From contig NZ_VSMB01000009.1 of NCBI RefSeq assembly GCF_009805705.1, positions 124,001-188,000 on the forward strand: 64,000 nucleotides of DNA, written 5' to 3'. The position numbers and the translations under genes are program-made. Below, one piece after another: positions 57,137 through 64,000 of the stretch. This DNA comes from Ruania rhizosphaerae (GTDB lineage Bacteria > Actinomycetota > Actinomycetes > Actinomycetales > Beutenbergiaceae). The first letter of the stretch is position 1. Each line of letters starts with the position of its first letter. The notes under the pieces were generated by a model. The model saw only the letters and a list, made by a program, of their open reading frames with translations, made no database searches and had not been told where the DNA came from.

Positions 57137-60100
57137 CCATGCTCGACACCCTCTTCGGGATGATCCCTGCCACCAGCCGTGGCCAGCAATGGGTCGCCGA
57201 CGAGTTCCAACTGGTCAACTGGGGCGGCTACGAGGGCGCCCACCGACTGAAGCTCTCACCCGAGGCCACACTGCTCGTCGGCGGCTCCGGATCCGGCAAA
57301 TCGACCCTCATGGACGCCTACATCGCGCTCATGATGCCGCACACCACCCCGTTCAACGGCGCTTCCAACGGTGGCGTGACGGGCCGGCCGCGCGGTCAGG
57401 ACCAGCGCAACATCGTCTCCTACGGTCGCGGCAAGATCGATGAGTCCCGCACAGAGGACGGCACCCAGGTGCGCGTGCTGCGCGGCGACGGTGAGGACAC
57501 CTGGACCGCCGTCGCGGTGACCTGGATCGACCACGACGGGTCCCGGTTCACCGCCGTGCGCGCCTGGTACATCCCCGCCGGCGCGCGCCTCGTCGACGAC
57601 ACCGTGAAGGTTCGCGCCACCACGGACGGCGAGTTCGACCTGAGCTCGCTGGAGTCCGCGGCGATGCACCGGCTCTCCGATGCGGCCGTGGCCGCGACTG
57701 GCCTCGACACGGTGCATACGGACCGGGAGTTCACCGCCCGGCTGCACTCGGTTCTCGGGATCGGCGCCGCCGGTGCCGGCCACAAGGCGATGAGCCTGCT
57801 CGCCCGCATCCAGGCCGGCCAGCAGATCACCACCGTCGACGAGCTGTACAAGCGCATGGTCCTCGAAGAGCCCGAGACGCTCACCACGGCCGATGCTGTG
57901 GTGAGTCACTTCGACGAGCTCGAGAGCACCCGTGAGCGGATGGTGACCGCGCGCAAGCAGGTGCGCACATTGGAGCCCATCCGGGAGATGAAAGCACGCA
58001 TCGAGGCCTCGGCAGACCGCTTGCGCCTCATCGACGAGGTCGGGCGCTTCACCGACCCGGAATCTCCCGCCACGTTGTGGCGTGCGCAGAAGCGCCTCGG
58101 TCTGCTGCGGGACGTCGAATCGGAACTGCAGTCACGCAAACGTGCCGCCGATGACACCGCCCGTGCGGCACGGGTGCAGGTGGATGCCGCCGAACAGCAG
58201 CGCGATGCGCTCGCGGAACTGCTGCGTGCAGCAGGTGGTGACCGATTGGTGACGGCGGAGCGAGAGTTGCGTAGTGCCGAGCGCCACGCCGAGGAGGTCG
58301 CCCGAGAACGTGAGCGTTTCGATCAGATCCTCGACAGGGTCGGCGTCACCGCCGAGACCGCCAAGCAGTTCGAGTCACTCGTTGCGCGGGCGCGGGAGAG
58401 TCTGGATGATCCGCGGGCGAAGGACACCGCGCGTGAGGCCTGGGCTGCGGCCAGGCAGCGCACCGGCGAGATCGACCAGGAGTTGCGCGAGCTGGAGGCA
58501 GAGGCGGCGCAGGCAGGGGAGCACGACGGCGCGATCCCGACTCCACAGCACGAGGCTCGCCTGCTGCTCGCCGAGGCCGCCGGGCTCGAGCTGGCGGACC
58601 TGCCGTTCGTCGGGGAGCTCATCGAGGTGCGTACCGAGTTCGAACCGTGGCGTGAGGCCTTCAACCTTGCCCTCGGCGGTTTCGCGACGACCCTGCTGAT
58701 CGACCAGGCGCACCTCGACCGGTTCCGCCGGGCGATCGACAGCGTGCCGACCCGCGTGCGGCTGCGCTATGAAGGGGTGCACACCGGTTCGCCGCGGCTG
58801 CCGGAGCTCGATCCACGGCGCATGCCCGGGCGCCTCGAGTTCCGCGAGTCACCGTTCACCGGGTGGTTGCAGGACCGCCTCGATCAGCGATTCGGATTCC
58901 TGTGCGTGGACACCGCGGCCGAGCTGACCCGCCACGACATGGCGATGACCATCTCGGGGCAGATCTCTCAGGGTGCCCGCGGCGCGCACGGTGGGCACGG
59001 GCGCCGCAACGTGCTCGGTTTCTCCAACCACCGCCGTCTCGACGAGTTGTCGGCGGCGATCGCCGACGCGCGGACCCGCCGCACGGCCGCACTTGAAGCG
59101 CAGCAGCAGGCAGCCCAGGCGCTGGACGACCTCGACGCACGGCACACCGCCTACGGCAAGATCGTGGAGCTGACCTGGACGCAGGTCGACAGTGCATCCG
59201 CCGACGCCGAGCGGGATCGGTGGGCTGGGCTGATCGACGACATCTCGACGGGCAACCCCGAGATCACGAAGCTGCAGCGCCAGCTCGCCGAGGTGAAGTC
59301 CACACTGTCGAAGCTGATGACCTCGGCCGCCCGCGCCGATGGTGAGGTGGAACGACTCGGGGAGCAGTGGGCCCACATCACCGACCAGGTCGATGACGCC
59401 CAGCTCCTGCTCGATCGTGCCGAACGCGCCGAGCACACGCTGACCGAGGACCAGTCCGGGTATCTGGAGGAGCGGTTCGCGGTGGTCGCCCCGGTTGAGG
59501 GGGCGAGCCGGACGCACGAGCTCGAGCGTTTCGATCTCGCTCTGGAGAATGCCTCACGCCTGCTGGCTGAGGACCAGTTGGCCGCGCAGACGACGCTCTC
59601 GGAGCAGCGCGACGCCCTGCAGCGCACGTTCGAGTCGTTCCTCGAGAGCTGGCCGAACCCGAATCTTCGCGCCGACCCCGACAGCTCCTACGGTGACTTC
59701 GAGCGAATCCTCACCGACCTCGAGACCAGCGGCCTGCATGAGTTGGAGGCCGAGTGGAAGGACAGCCTGCTGCAACTGTCGGGCAACGACCTCACCAACC
59801 TCGACTCGGCGCTCGGGCGGGCGTTGCGGGAGATCCGCGACCGGATCCAGCCGATCAACCAGATCATGGCCGACCTTCCGTTCTATGACGATGCGCATCG
59901 CCTGCAGATCGCCGCACGCGAGACCTCCTCCGAGGCGCGCCGTCGCTTCCGCCGCGAGCTGCGCGAGGTGCGCGGGCTCATCGACAGTGCCGAGACCGAC
60001 GCCGATCGGGAAGCCGTGTATGGCCGGATGGCGCGGCTGATCGCACGGATGCGGCGCTCGGCTCCCGATTTCGCCGAGCTCGTCGATGTGCGCAACCACG

Positions 60101-60483
60101 TGCGGATCAGTGCGGAGAAGATCCATGCCGACACGGGAGAGCACGCAGCGCTGTACGACCACATCGGCGAGAAGTCCGGTGGTGAGTCGCAGGAGCTGAT
60201 TGCGTTCATCGTCGGTGCGGCGCTGCGCTACCAGCTCGGGGACCCCGACTCCGAACGGCCGCGTTACGCGCCGGTCTTCCTCGACGAGGCGCTGATCAAG
60301 GCCGACGCGCACTTCACGAAGCGGGCGATCGGGGCATGGCGGGGGCTGGGCTTCCAGCTCATCATCGGTGCGCCGAACGACAAGTACAGCGCGATCGAGC
60401 CCCACGTCGATGTGGAGTACGACATTCTCAAGGACACGCGCGGCCGGTCCTGGGCGAAGCCGAAGGTGGCGCTGAGCGGGTGA
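57133..60483 (+). CDS. jetC: Wadjet system subunit JetC / MksB-like SMC ATPase
   Basis: 1116-aa SMC-like ATPase (SbcC/MukB group). Walker A is [15 protein letters not shown] (about 49-63). A coiled coil (about 290-460) leads to a hinge-like globular region and a second coiled coil (about 640-900). The signature [13 protein letters not shown] is near 1012 and Walker [11 protein letters not shown] near 1050. It powers DNA loop extrusion in Wadjet or Mks condensin complexes. GTG at 57133 overlaps the jetB stop; ATG at 57139 is an alternative. Its own stop overlaps a GTG that would begin jetD, but that frame closes after 27 codons. Confidence 0.92.
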   Translation: MTMLDTLFGMIPATSRGQQWVADEFQLVNWGGYEGAHRLKLSPEATLLVGGSGSGKSTLMDAYIALMMPHTTPFNGASNGGVTGRPRGQDQRNIVSYGRGKIDESRTEDGTQVRVLRGDGEDTWTAVAVTWIDHDGSRFTAVRAWYIPAGARLVDDTVKVRATTDGEFDLSSLESAAMHRLSDAAVAATGLDTVHTDREFTARLHSVLGIGAAGAGHKAMSLLARIQAGQQITTVDELYKRMVLEEPETLTTADAVVSHFDELESTRERMVTARKQVRTLEPIREMKARIEASADRLRLIDEVGRFTDPESPATLWRAQKRLGLLRDVESELQSRKRAADDTARAARVQVDAAEQQRDALAELLRAAGGDRLVTAERELRSAERHAEEVARERERFDQILDRVGVTAETAKQFESLVARARESLDDPRAKDTAREAWAAARQRTGEIDQELRELEAEAAQAGEHDGAIPTPQHEARLLLAEAAGLELADLPFVGELIEVRTEFEPWREAFNLALGGFATTLLIDQAHLDRFRRAIDSVPTRVRLRYEGVHTGSPRLPELDPRRMPGRLEFRESPFTGWLQDRLDQRFGFLCVDTAAELTRHDMAMTISGQISQGARGAHGGHGRRNVLGFSNHRRLDELSAAIADARTRRTAALEAQQQAAQALDDLDARHTAYGKIVELTWTQVDSASADAERDRWAGLIDDISTGNPEITKLQRQLAEVKSTLSKLMTSAARADGEVERLGEQWAHITDQVDDAQLLLDRAERAEHTLTEDQSGYLEERFAVVAPVEGASRTHELERFDLALENASRLLAEDQLAAQTTLSEQRDALQRTFESFLESWPNPNLRADPDSSYGDFERILTDLETSGLHELEAEWKDSLLQLSGNDLTNLDSALGRALREIRDRIQPINQIMADLPFYDDAHRLQIAARETSSEARRRFRRELREVRGLIDSAETDADREAVYGRMARLIARMRRSAPDFAELVDVRNHVRISAEKIHADTGEHAALYDHIGEKSGGESQELIAFIVGAALRYQLGDPDSERPRYAPVFLDEALIKADAHFTKRAIGAWRGLGFQLIIGAPNDKYSAIEPHVDVEYDILKDTRGRSWAKPKVALSG

Positions 60484-60563
60484 GCACCCTCCGTCTGCGG
60501 ACATCCGCCGACGTCGGCGCGGACGCTCCTCCTGCCTGCCGGCCGGGGCTTCAGGGCAACTGA
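60480..60563 (+). pseudogene. jetD (remnant): Apparent 5' stub of jetD (27 codons)
   Basis: GTG at 60480 overlaps the jetC stop exactly as jetD starts do in complete operons. The peptide starts [16 protein letters not shown] and ends at a TGA at 60561-60563. The opening resembles the LRTPADV-type N-terminus of DUF3322/JetD proteins, from memory. JetD is normally about 390 aa with a Toprim catalytic domain, and nothing in the following 100 bp looks like the rest of it. Deletion of most of jetD is the simplest reading; a chance ORF is the alternative. Confidence 0.5.
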
Positions 60564-60670
60564 CGAGGGAGCACCCAGAACACGGGCAATGACCGAGTCG
60601 GACCCGACGTGCCCTGTGGGGTCATGCCGAGGACGAGATTCAGCGCAGGACGTGCTCGATGGTGGTGGCC

Positions 60671-61693
60671 TCAGCGAGGCGGTCGACCCAGGTGTCGAGC
60701 TGGTCGGGGGTGGCGCCCTGGATGCGGGCGGTTTGCTCGGGGGGTGAGGGGGCCGAACTGAGCAGCGAGCACGCGGCTCAGCATGACTGCTGCGCCTTCG
60801 GCGCGGCCTTTCGCGACTCCCTGGGCAACTCCTTGGGCGACCCCTTCGGCGACGCCTTCTGCGCGTCCTCGTTCGAGTGTGGTGGACATGTAGGCCTCCT
60901 GTGCATCGGGTCCCAGGTCTTCGAAGAACTGGCGCACCTGCGCCGGTGGAGTATCACTGACCTGGTAGGCGTACTCCATGATAATCGCGAACATCTGATC
61001 CGCCCGGGTTCGCACCAGCTCCACCACATCCGGGGTGAAGTCCTCCAGCACCTGAGCCAGGTGTTCCTGCCGGGGAGCGAACCGGAGCATCGCCAACGCC
61101 AGCCTGGCCGCTGGAGTCAACGGCGCCGCCAGCAACTCCTCCACCTCCACGCTGGTCAGATCCTGGAGCACGAACTGATGCCGGGGCAGGAATGAGCCGA
61201 GTGCTTGCTCGGAGGTAGCGTCGTACAGCCCGTCCATGGACGTGGGCGTGTTCCACCGGCGCCGGCCTTGATAGACCACCACCGGGAGGATCGGCGGCAG
61301 CGTCCTTGCCGCCGCCCCGGGACCCGTGCGGCGTGGTTGGTGCGGGTCGTCGGACTCGGCGCCGACGTCGAGGTGGCGCCACCAGATCCGGGTGACGTAG
61401 TCCATCACTCGCAACGCCATCAACGGGTCCGGGCTGGACTGGTGCTCGACCAGCACATACACCAGTACGGGGTCACCGTTGAGCCGGGTGGAGAACAGCA
61501 GGTCGGTGTGGCGCTGACGCATCTCCTCGTCCACGAAGTTGCCCGGCTCCAGTCGCAGCCCGCCCAGGTCCAGTCCTCCCGTGATCTTCGCCGGCAGCAC
61601 CGAGGCCAGCACCGACGCCGCATTCGCCGGCACCCCTACCACCGCTCGGAACATCGCATCATGCGGGTTCGGAGTCTCGCTTCTCCTTGCCAT
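60671..61693 (-). CDS. Rpn-family PD-(D/E)XK recombination-promoting nuclease, frameshifted near the 3' end
   Basis: 340 aa from ATG at 61693. The N-terminal Rpn/YhgA-like nuclease core has PHDAMFRAVVG, Asp64 (HTDLLF) and Glu83-x-Gln85 in VYVLVEHQSSPD, followed by ALRVMDYVTRIW and LPVVVYQG. A tandem helical stretch EGVAEGVAQGVAQGVAKGRAEG precedes the end. After FGPLTP the frame shifts at a run of six G (60739-60744); the other frame continues EQTARIQGATPDQLDTWVDR to a stop at 60640, the expected C-terminus. TACCGT 6 nt before the ATG suggests leaderless expression. These proteins are Rpn DNA endonucleases linked to mobile DNA and phage defence. Confidence 0.85.
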   Translation of the reverse strand: MARRSETPNPHDAMFRAVVGVPANAASVLASVLPAKITGGLDLGGLRLEPGNFVDEEMRQRHTDLLFSTRLNGDPVLVYVLVEHQSSPDPLMALRVMDYVTRIWWRHLDVGAESDDPHQPRRTGPGAAARTLPPILPVVVYQGRRRWNTPTSMDGLYDATSEQALGSFLPRHQFVLQDLTSVEVEELLAAPLTPAARLALAMLRFAPRQEHLAQVLEDFTPDVVELVRTRADQMFAIIMEYAYQVSDTPPAQVRQFFEDLGPDAQEAYMSTTLERGRAEGVAEGVAQGVAQGVAKGRAEGAAVMLSRVLAAQFGPLTPRANRPHPGRHPRPARHLGRPPR

Positions 61694-61804
61694 TCGTGCA
61701 CGGTAGAGGCCGCGACCCCACCCCGTCGGACTCACCCCAGGGGGTTGTGAACAATCCGCCATCGGGGTGCCATCTCGCCCTCGGGCATGCGCAACCAGCA
61801 CCGC

Positions 61805-61860
61805 CGAGGGTTGGCTGAGTGTCGAAATCCTGCGGATCGACGACACTCAGGCCACCCTCG
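61805..61860. repeat. Near-perfect 20-nt inverted repeat in the rpn-lacI intergenic region
   Basis: Arms 61805-61824 and 61841-61860 match at 18 of 20 positions (core CTGAGTGTCG / CGACACTCAG) around a 16-nt loop. It lies between divergent genes, so it is not an ordinary terminator. The whole 316-bp gap (61694-62009) otherwise holds only the lacI promoter and operators. Confidence 0.6.
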
Positions 61861-61943
61861 TGAGCAGGGACGACTCAGTCCTTCCCACCCGATCCGCGCG
61901 TGAGGCCCAACGATCCGCCTTGCCCACCCCCAATTCTCCGTGC

Positions 61944-61981
61944 TACCGTCCTGGAATCGTTTCCAATGGAATCGTTTCCAA
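61944..61981 (+). promoter_or_regulatory. LacI-family promoter with two contiguous 15-bp operators
   Basis: TGGAATCGTTTCCAA occurs twice head to tail with no gap (61952-61966 and 61967-61981). Each copy is a near-palindrome TGGAAtCGtTTCCA with the central CG typical of LacI/GalR operators. TACCGT at 61944-61949 is a plausible -10 box, placing the transcript start within the first operator. Autoregulation of the LacI-type gene 29 bp downstream is the obvious reading. Confidence 0.75.
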
Positions 61982-62009
61982 TGTTGTGGATGAAACCCGG
62001 AGGCACCAG

Positions 62010-63053
62010 ATGGGCCGAGTCACCATCGCTGATGTGGCCAAGCGGGCGGGCGTCTCGCTCGCCTCCACCTCGCGCGCCCTCAATGGCCAGGTGGCCAGCG
62101 CCGCCACGGTGGAGAAGGTCCGCGCCGCTGCCGCCGAGCTCGGCTACATCCCGGACTCGGCCGCCCGCAGCCTGCGCACGCGTCGCACCGGTCAGCTCGC
62201 CTTCGCGGTCGCCGACATCGGCAACCCGGTCTACGTGGAGATGATGCGCGAGATCGAGTCCGTGGTCGCCGCCGAGGACTACCGCCTGGTGGTCTCCCGC
62301 ACCGGTGACGCCGACGCGACCGTCGAGCTCGTCCGCGACCTCAACCGCGGCTACGTCGACGGCCTCATCCTCTCCCCGCTGCGCGTGACCGACGCCCTCG
62401 TGGCCGCGCTCGAGGCCTCCACCGTGCCCGCCGTCGTCATCGGACGCCTGCCCGACGGCGCCGGTGTGGACACCGTGATGGCCGACTCCGAAGGGGGAGT
62501 GGCCCTCGCCGTCGAGCACCTCGTGACCGGCGGGGCCCGCCGCATCGCCTTCCTCAACGGCCCCGTCGACACCACGCCGGGACGGTTCCGCCACGCCGGC
62601 TTCCTGCGTGCGGTGGCCGAGAGGAACGACCTCGTCAGTGCCGAATACTCTGCGGAGGACTTCACGATCGAGGCCGGGTACGCCGCTGCCACGGAGATCT
62701 TTGAGAACGCCGACACCCCCTGGGATGCCGTGATCGCCGTGAACGACCTGGTCGGCATCGGCATCATGCACGCCGCTGCCACCCGCGGCATCTCCGTCCC
62801 TCAGGATCTCGCCGTGGTCGGCATCGACAACACCTCCCTCACCGAGGTCAGCCACCCGGGCCTGACCAGTGTGGACCTCGGCTCCACCCGTCGTGGCCGC
62901 AAGGCTGCCCAGCTGCTGCTGGCCCGGATGGAGGACCCCGAGCTGGCGCCCCGCGCGGTGCGTGTGCCGCCTTCACTGCAGGTGCGTGGATCCACGACGG
63001 CGCAGCCCACCTCGGTCAGCAGGTTCGCCTCGGGTGAGGGGAGGCCACGGTGA
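62010..63053 (+). CDS. LacI-family transcriptional regulator
   Basis: 347 aa from ATG at 62010 with GGAGG 8 nt upstream; the open frame continues to 61767 through the operators, without homology. N-terminal helix-turn-helix and hinge VTIADVAKRAGVSLASTSRALNGQ...PDSAARSLRTRRTG, then a periplasmic-binding-protein-like effector domain (VADIGNPVYVEMMREIE, GYVDGLILSP, RRIAFLNGP, AVIAVNDLVGIGIMHAA, VVGIDNTSL, TSVDLGSTRRGRKAAQLLL). It probably represses the sugar ABC operon that follows, being released by the imported sugar. Stop overlaps the permease GTG. Confidence 0.93.
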   Translation: MGRVTIADVAKRAGVSLASTSRALNGQVASAATVEKVRAAAAELGYIPDSAARSLRTRRTGQLAFAVADIGNPVYVEMMREIESVVAAEDYRLVVSRTGDADATVELVRDLNRGYVDGLILSPLRVTDALVAALEASTVPAVVIGRLPDGAGVDTVMADSEGGVALAVEHLVTGGARRIAFLNGPVDTTPGRFRHAGFLRAVAERNDLVSAEYSAEDFTIEAGYAAATEIFENADTPWDAVIAVNDLVGIGIMHAAATRGISVPQDLAVVGIDNTSLTEVSHPGLTSVDLGSTRRGRKAAQLLLARMEDPELAPRAVRVPPSLQVRGSTTAQPTSVSRFASGEGRPR

Positions 63054-64000
63054 GCGCACCTGCTCCAGCCCTGGCTCCGCCGTCGGGCGGCTCACCCCGC
63101 CGGAAGGCGGGCCTGGGCCCCCGGCAGAAAGCCGAACGCCGCGAGGCCATCGCCCTGGTGATCCCTGCCCTACTGCCGATCATCGTGTTCTCGATGATCC
63201 CGCTGCTGGCGGGCGTCTACCTCGGGTTCACCAACGCCACCCTGGCGCGCAATGCCGAGATCGAGTTCATCGGCTTCGACAACTTCGTCCAACTCGCCCA
63301 AGACAAGCAGTTCTGGGACTCCTTCGGCATCGGCCTGGTGTGGGCCGGGTCGGTGGCTGCGCTCACCGGGATGAGTGCGATCGCGCTGGCGCTGCTGCTG
63401 AACTCCAAGCTGCGCTTCAAGTCCCTCACCCGGATCATCGTGCTCATTCCATGGGCGATGCCGCCGGTGGTGACCGGGATCCTCTGGCGGATGATCTACG
63501 ACGTCAACTCCGGGCCGCTGAACGCGGCCCTGGGATGGTTCGGCATCGACAAGGTGAACTGGCTCGGCGACTTCTCCACCGCGTTGCCGGCAGTGATCGT
63601 GGTGGGCATCTGGTCCGGACTGCCGCAGACCACGGTGCTGCTGCTGGCCGGGATGCAGTCCATCCCGGGGGAGCTACACGAGGCCGCCGCACTGGACGGG
63701 GCGAACGGGGCGCGCCGGTTCTGGCACGTGACGCTTCCGGGCCTGGCGCCGGTGCTGATCGCCATCACCAGCATCGACTTCATCTGGAACTTCAACGACT
63801 TCGGCATCGTCTACGTGCTCACCGAGGGCGGACCGGGCGGCCGGACCATGATCCCGCCGCTGTTCACCTACCTGGAGGCGTTCCGCAACCGCGAGATCGG
63901 CTACGCCTCGGCGATGGGTGACGTGCTGGTCCTGGCGATCCTGCTGATCCTGAGCATCTACCTGGTGAACCAATTCCGGCAGAACAAGGAGGGTCGCTCA
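63050..64000 (+). CDS. Sugar ABC transporter permease (MalF type), 3' truncated by window edge
   Basis: GTG at 63050 overlaps the LacI stop (GTGA) and the frame stays open for 317 codons to the right edge. After a Pro/Ala/Arg-rich cytosolic N-terminus come helices starting EAIALVIPALLPIIVFSMIPLLAGVYLGF. The EAA loop is ELHEAAALDGANGARRFWHVTLPGLAP and the visible end is ILLILSIYLVNQFRQNKEGRS, so the protein is nearly complete. It resembles trehalose/maltose-type ThuF permeases. No binding protein precedes it; the rest of the importer presumably lies downstream. Confidence 0.9.
   Translation, partial: MSAPAPALAPPSGGSPRRKAGLGPRQKAERREAIALVIPALLPIIVFSMIPLLAGVYLGFTNATLARNAEIEFIGFDNFVQLAQDKQFWDSFGIGLVWAGSVAALTGMSAIALALLLNSKLRFKSLTRIIVLIPWAMPPVVTGILWRMIYDVNSGPLNAALGWFGIDKVNWLGDFSTALPAVIVVGIWSGLPQTTVLLLAGMQSIPGELHEAAALDGANGARRFWHVTLPGLAPVLIAITSIDFIWNFNDFGIVYVLTEGGPGGRTMIPPLFTYLEAFRNREIGYASAMGDVLVLAILLILSIYLVNQFRQNKEGRS

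Noticed and set aside
1-64000. CRISPR arrays, tRNA/rRNA genes, insertion sequences or prophage genes
   Set aside because: No regularly spaced repeats, no cloverleaf-like sequence noticed in the short intergenic gaps, and no transposase, integrase or phage structural gene among the reading frames. A tRNA or covariance-model scan was not possible here.

Overview
The window is high-GC, densely packed DNA with many GTG starts, 1-8 bp start/stop overlaps and several apparently leaderless genes (a TANNNT box 6-8 nt before the start codon and no Shine-Dalgarno). This points to an actinobacterium. The ABC-sugar/DeoR/GntR/LacI content suggests a Micrococcales soil or plant-associated saprophyte; that placement is inference. 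I saw no rRNA, tRNA, CRISPR array or insertion sequence.

Layout. (1) 1-9.5 kb: a carbohydrate-catabolism locus built from relatives of the AI-2 processing genes (LsrK-like kinase cut by the left edge, LsrF-like thiolase, LsrR-like SorC regulator) mixed with two SDRs, two aldo/keto reductases, a HIBADH-family dehydrogenase, a cupin and the aldolase half of a RhaEW/YuxG-type enzyme. Two operons converge and share a CTAG at their stop codons. (2) 9.6-32 kb: housekeeping and accessory genes: zinc alcohol dehydrogenase, ArsR/SRPBCC pair, VapBC toxin-antitoxin, tandem CNNM/CorC-type membrane proteins, an AraC/GyrI-domain cluster, an AT-richer singleton with a PD-(D/E)XK-like motif, a secreted metallophosphoesterase, lipoproteins, a 44-aa Lys-rich protein upstream of an AlaDH/PNT-family enzyme, an LLM/FAD-oxidase fusion, a TetR-ABC operon, a second ABC exporter and a NarL-type two-component system. 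(3) 32.4-39.6 kb: DeoR-controlled sugar operon (binding protein, two permeases, class II aldolase, ADP-dependent sugar kinase homologue, SDR). (4) 40.5-52.8 kb: GntR-linked locus pairing two intracellular putative glycosidases (GHL6/beta-galactosidase-trimerisation type) and an ABC importer with a hydroxypyruvate isomerase-like protein, tartronate-semialdehyde reductase, D-2-hydroxyacid dehydrogenase and glycerate kinase, so the product probably enters the glycerate pathway. (5) 52.8-54 kb: a graveyard with an internally deleted alcohol dehydrogenase and the tail of an SDR, paralogues of intact genes elsewhere in the window. (6) 55-60.6 kb: a Wadjet-type operon jetA-jetB-jetC in which jetD appears reduced to a 27-codon stub, followed by an opposing, frameshifted Rpn-family nuclease gene. 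(7) 62-64 kb: LacI regulator with two contiguous 15-bp operators and the start of a further ABC sugar permease.

The most notable items are the JetABC operon without JetD, the ADP-dependent kinase in a bacterial ABC-sugar operon, the AI-2-like hybrid locus, and the glycosidase/glycerate locus with a shared GACATGTA promoter motif.
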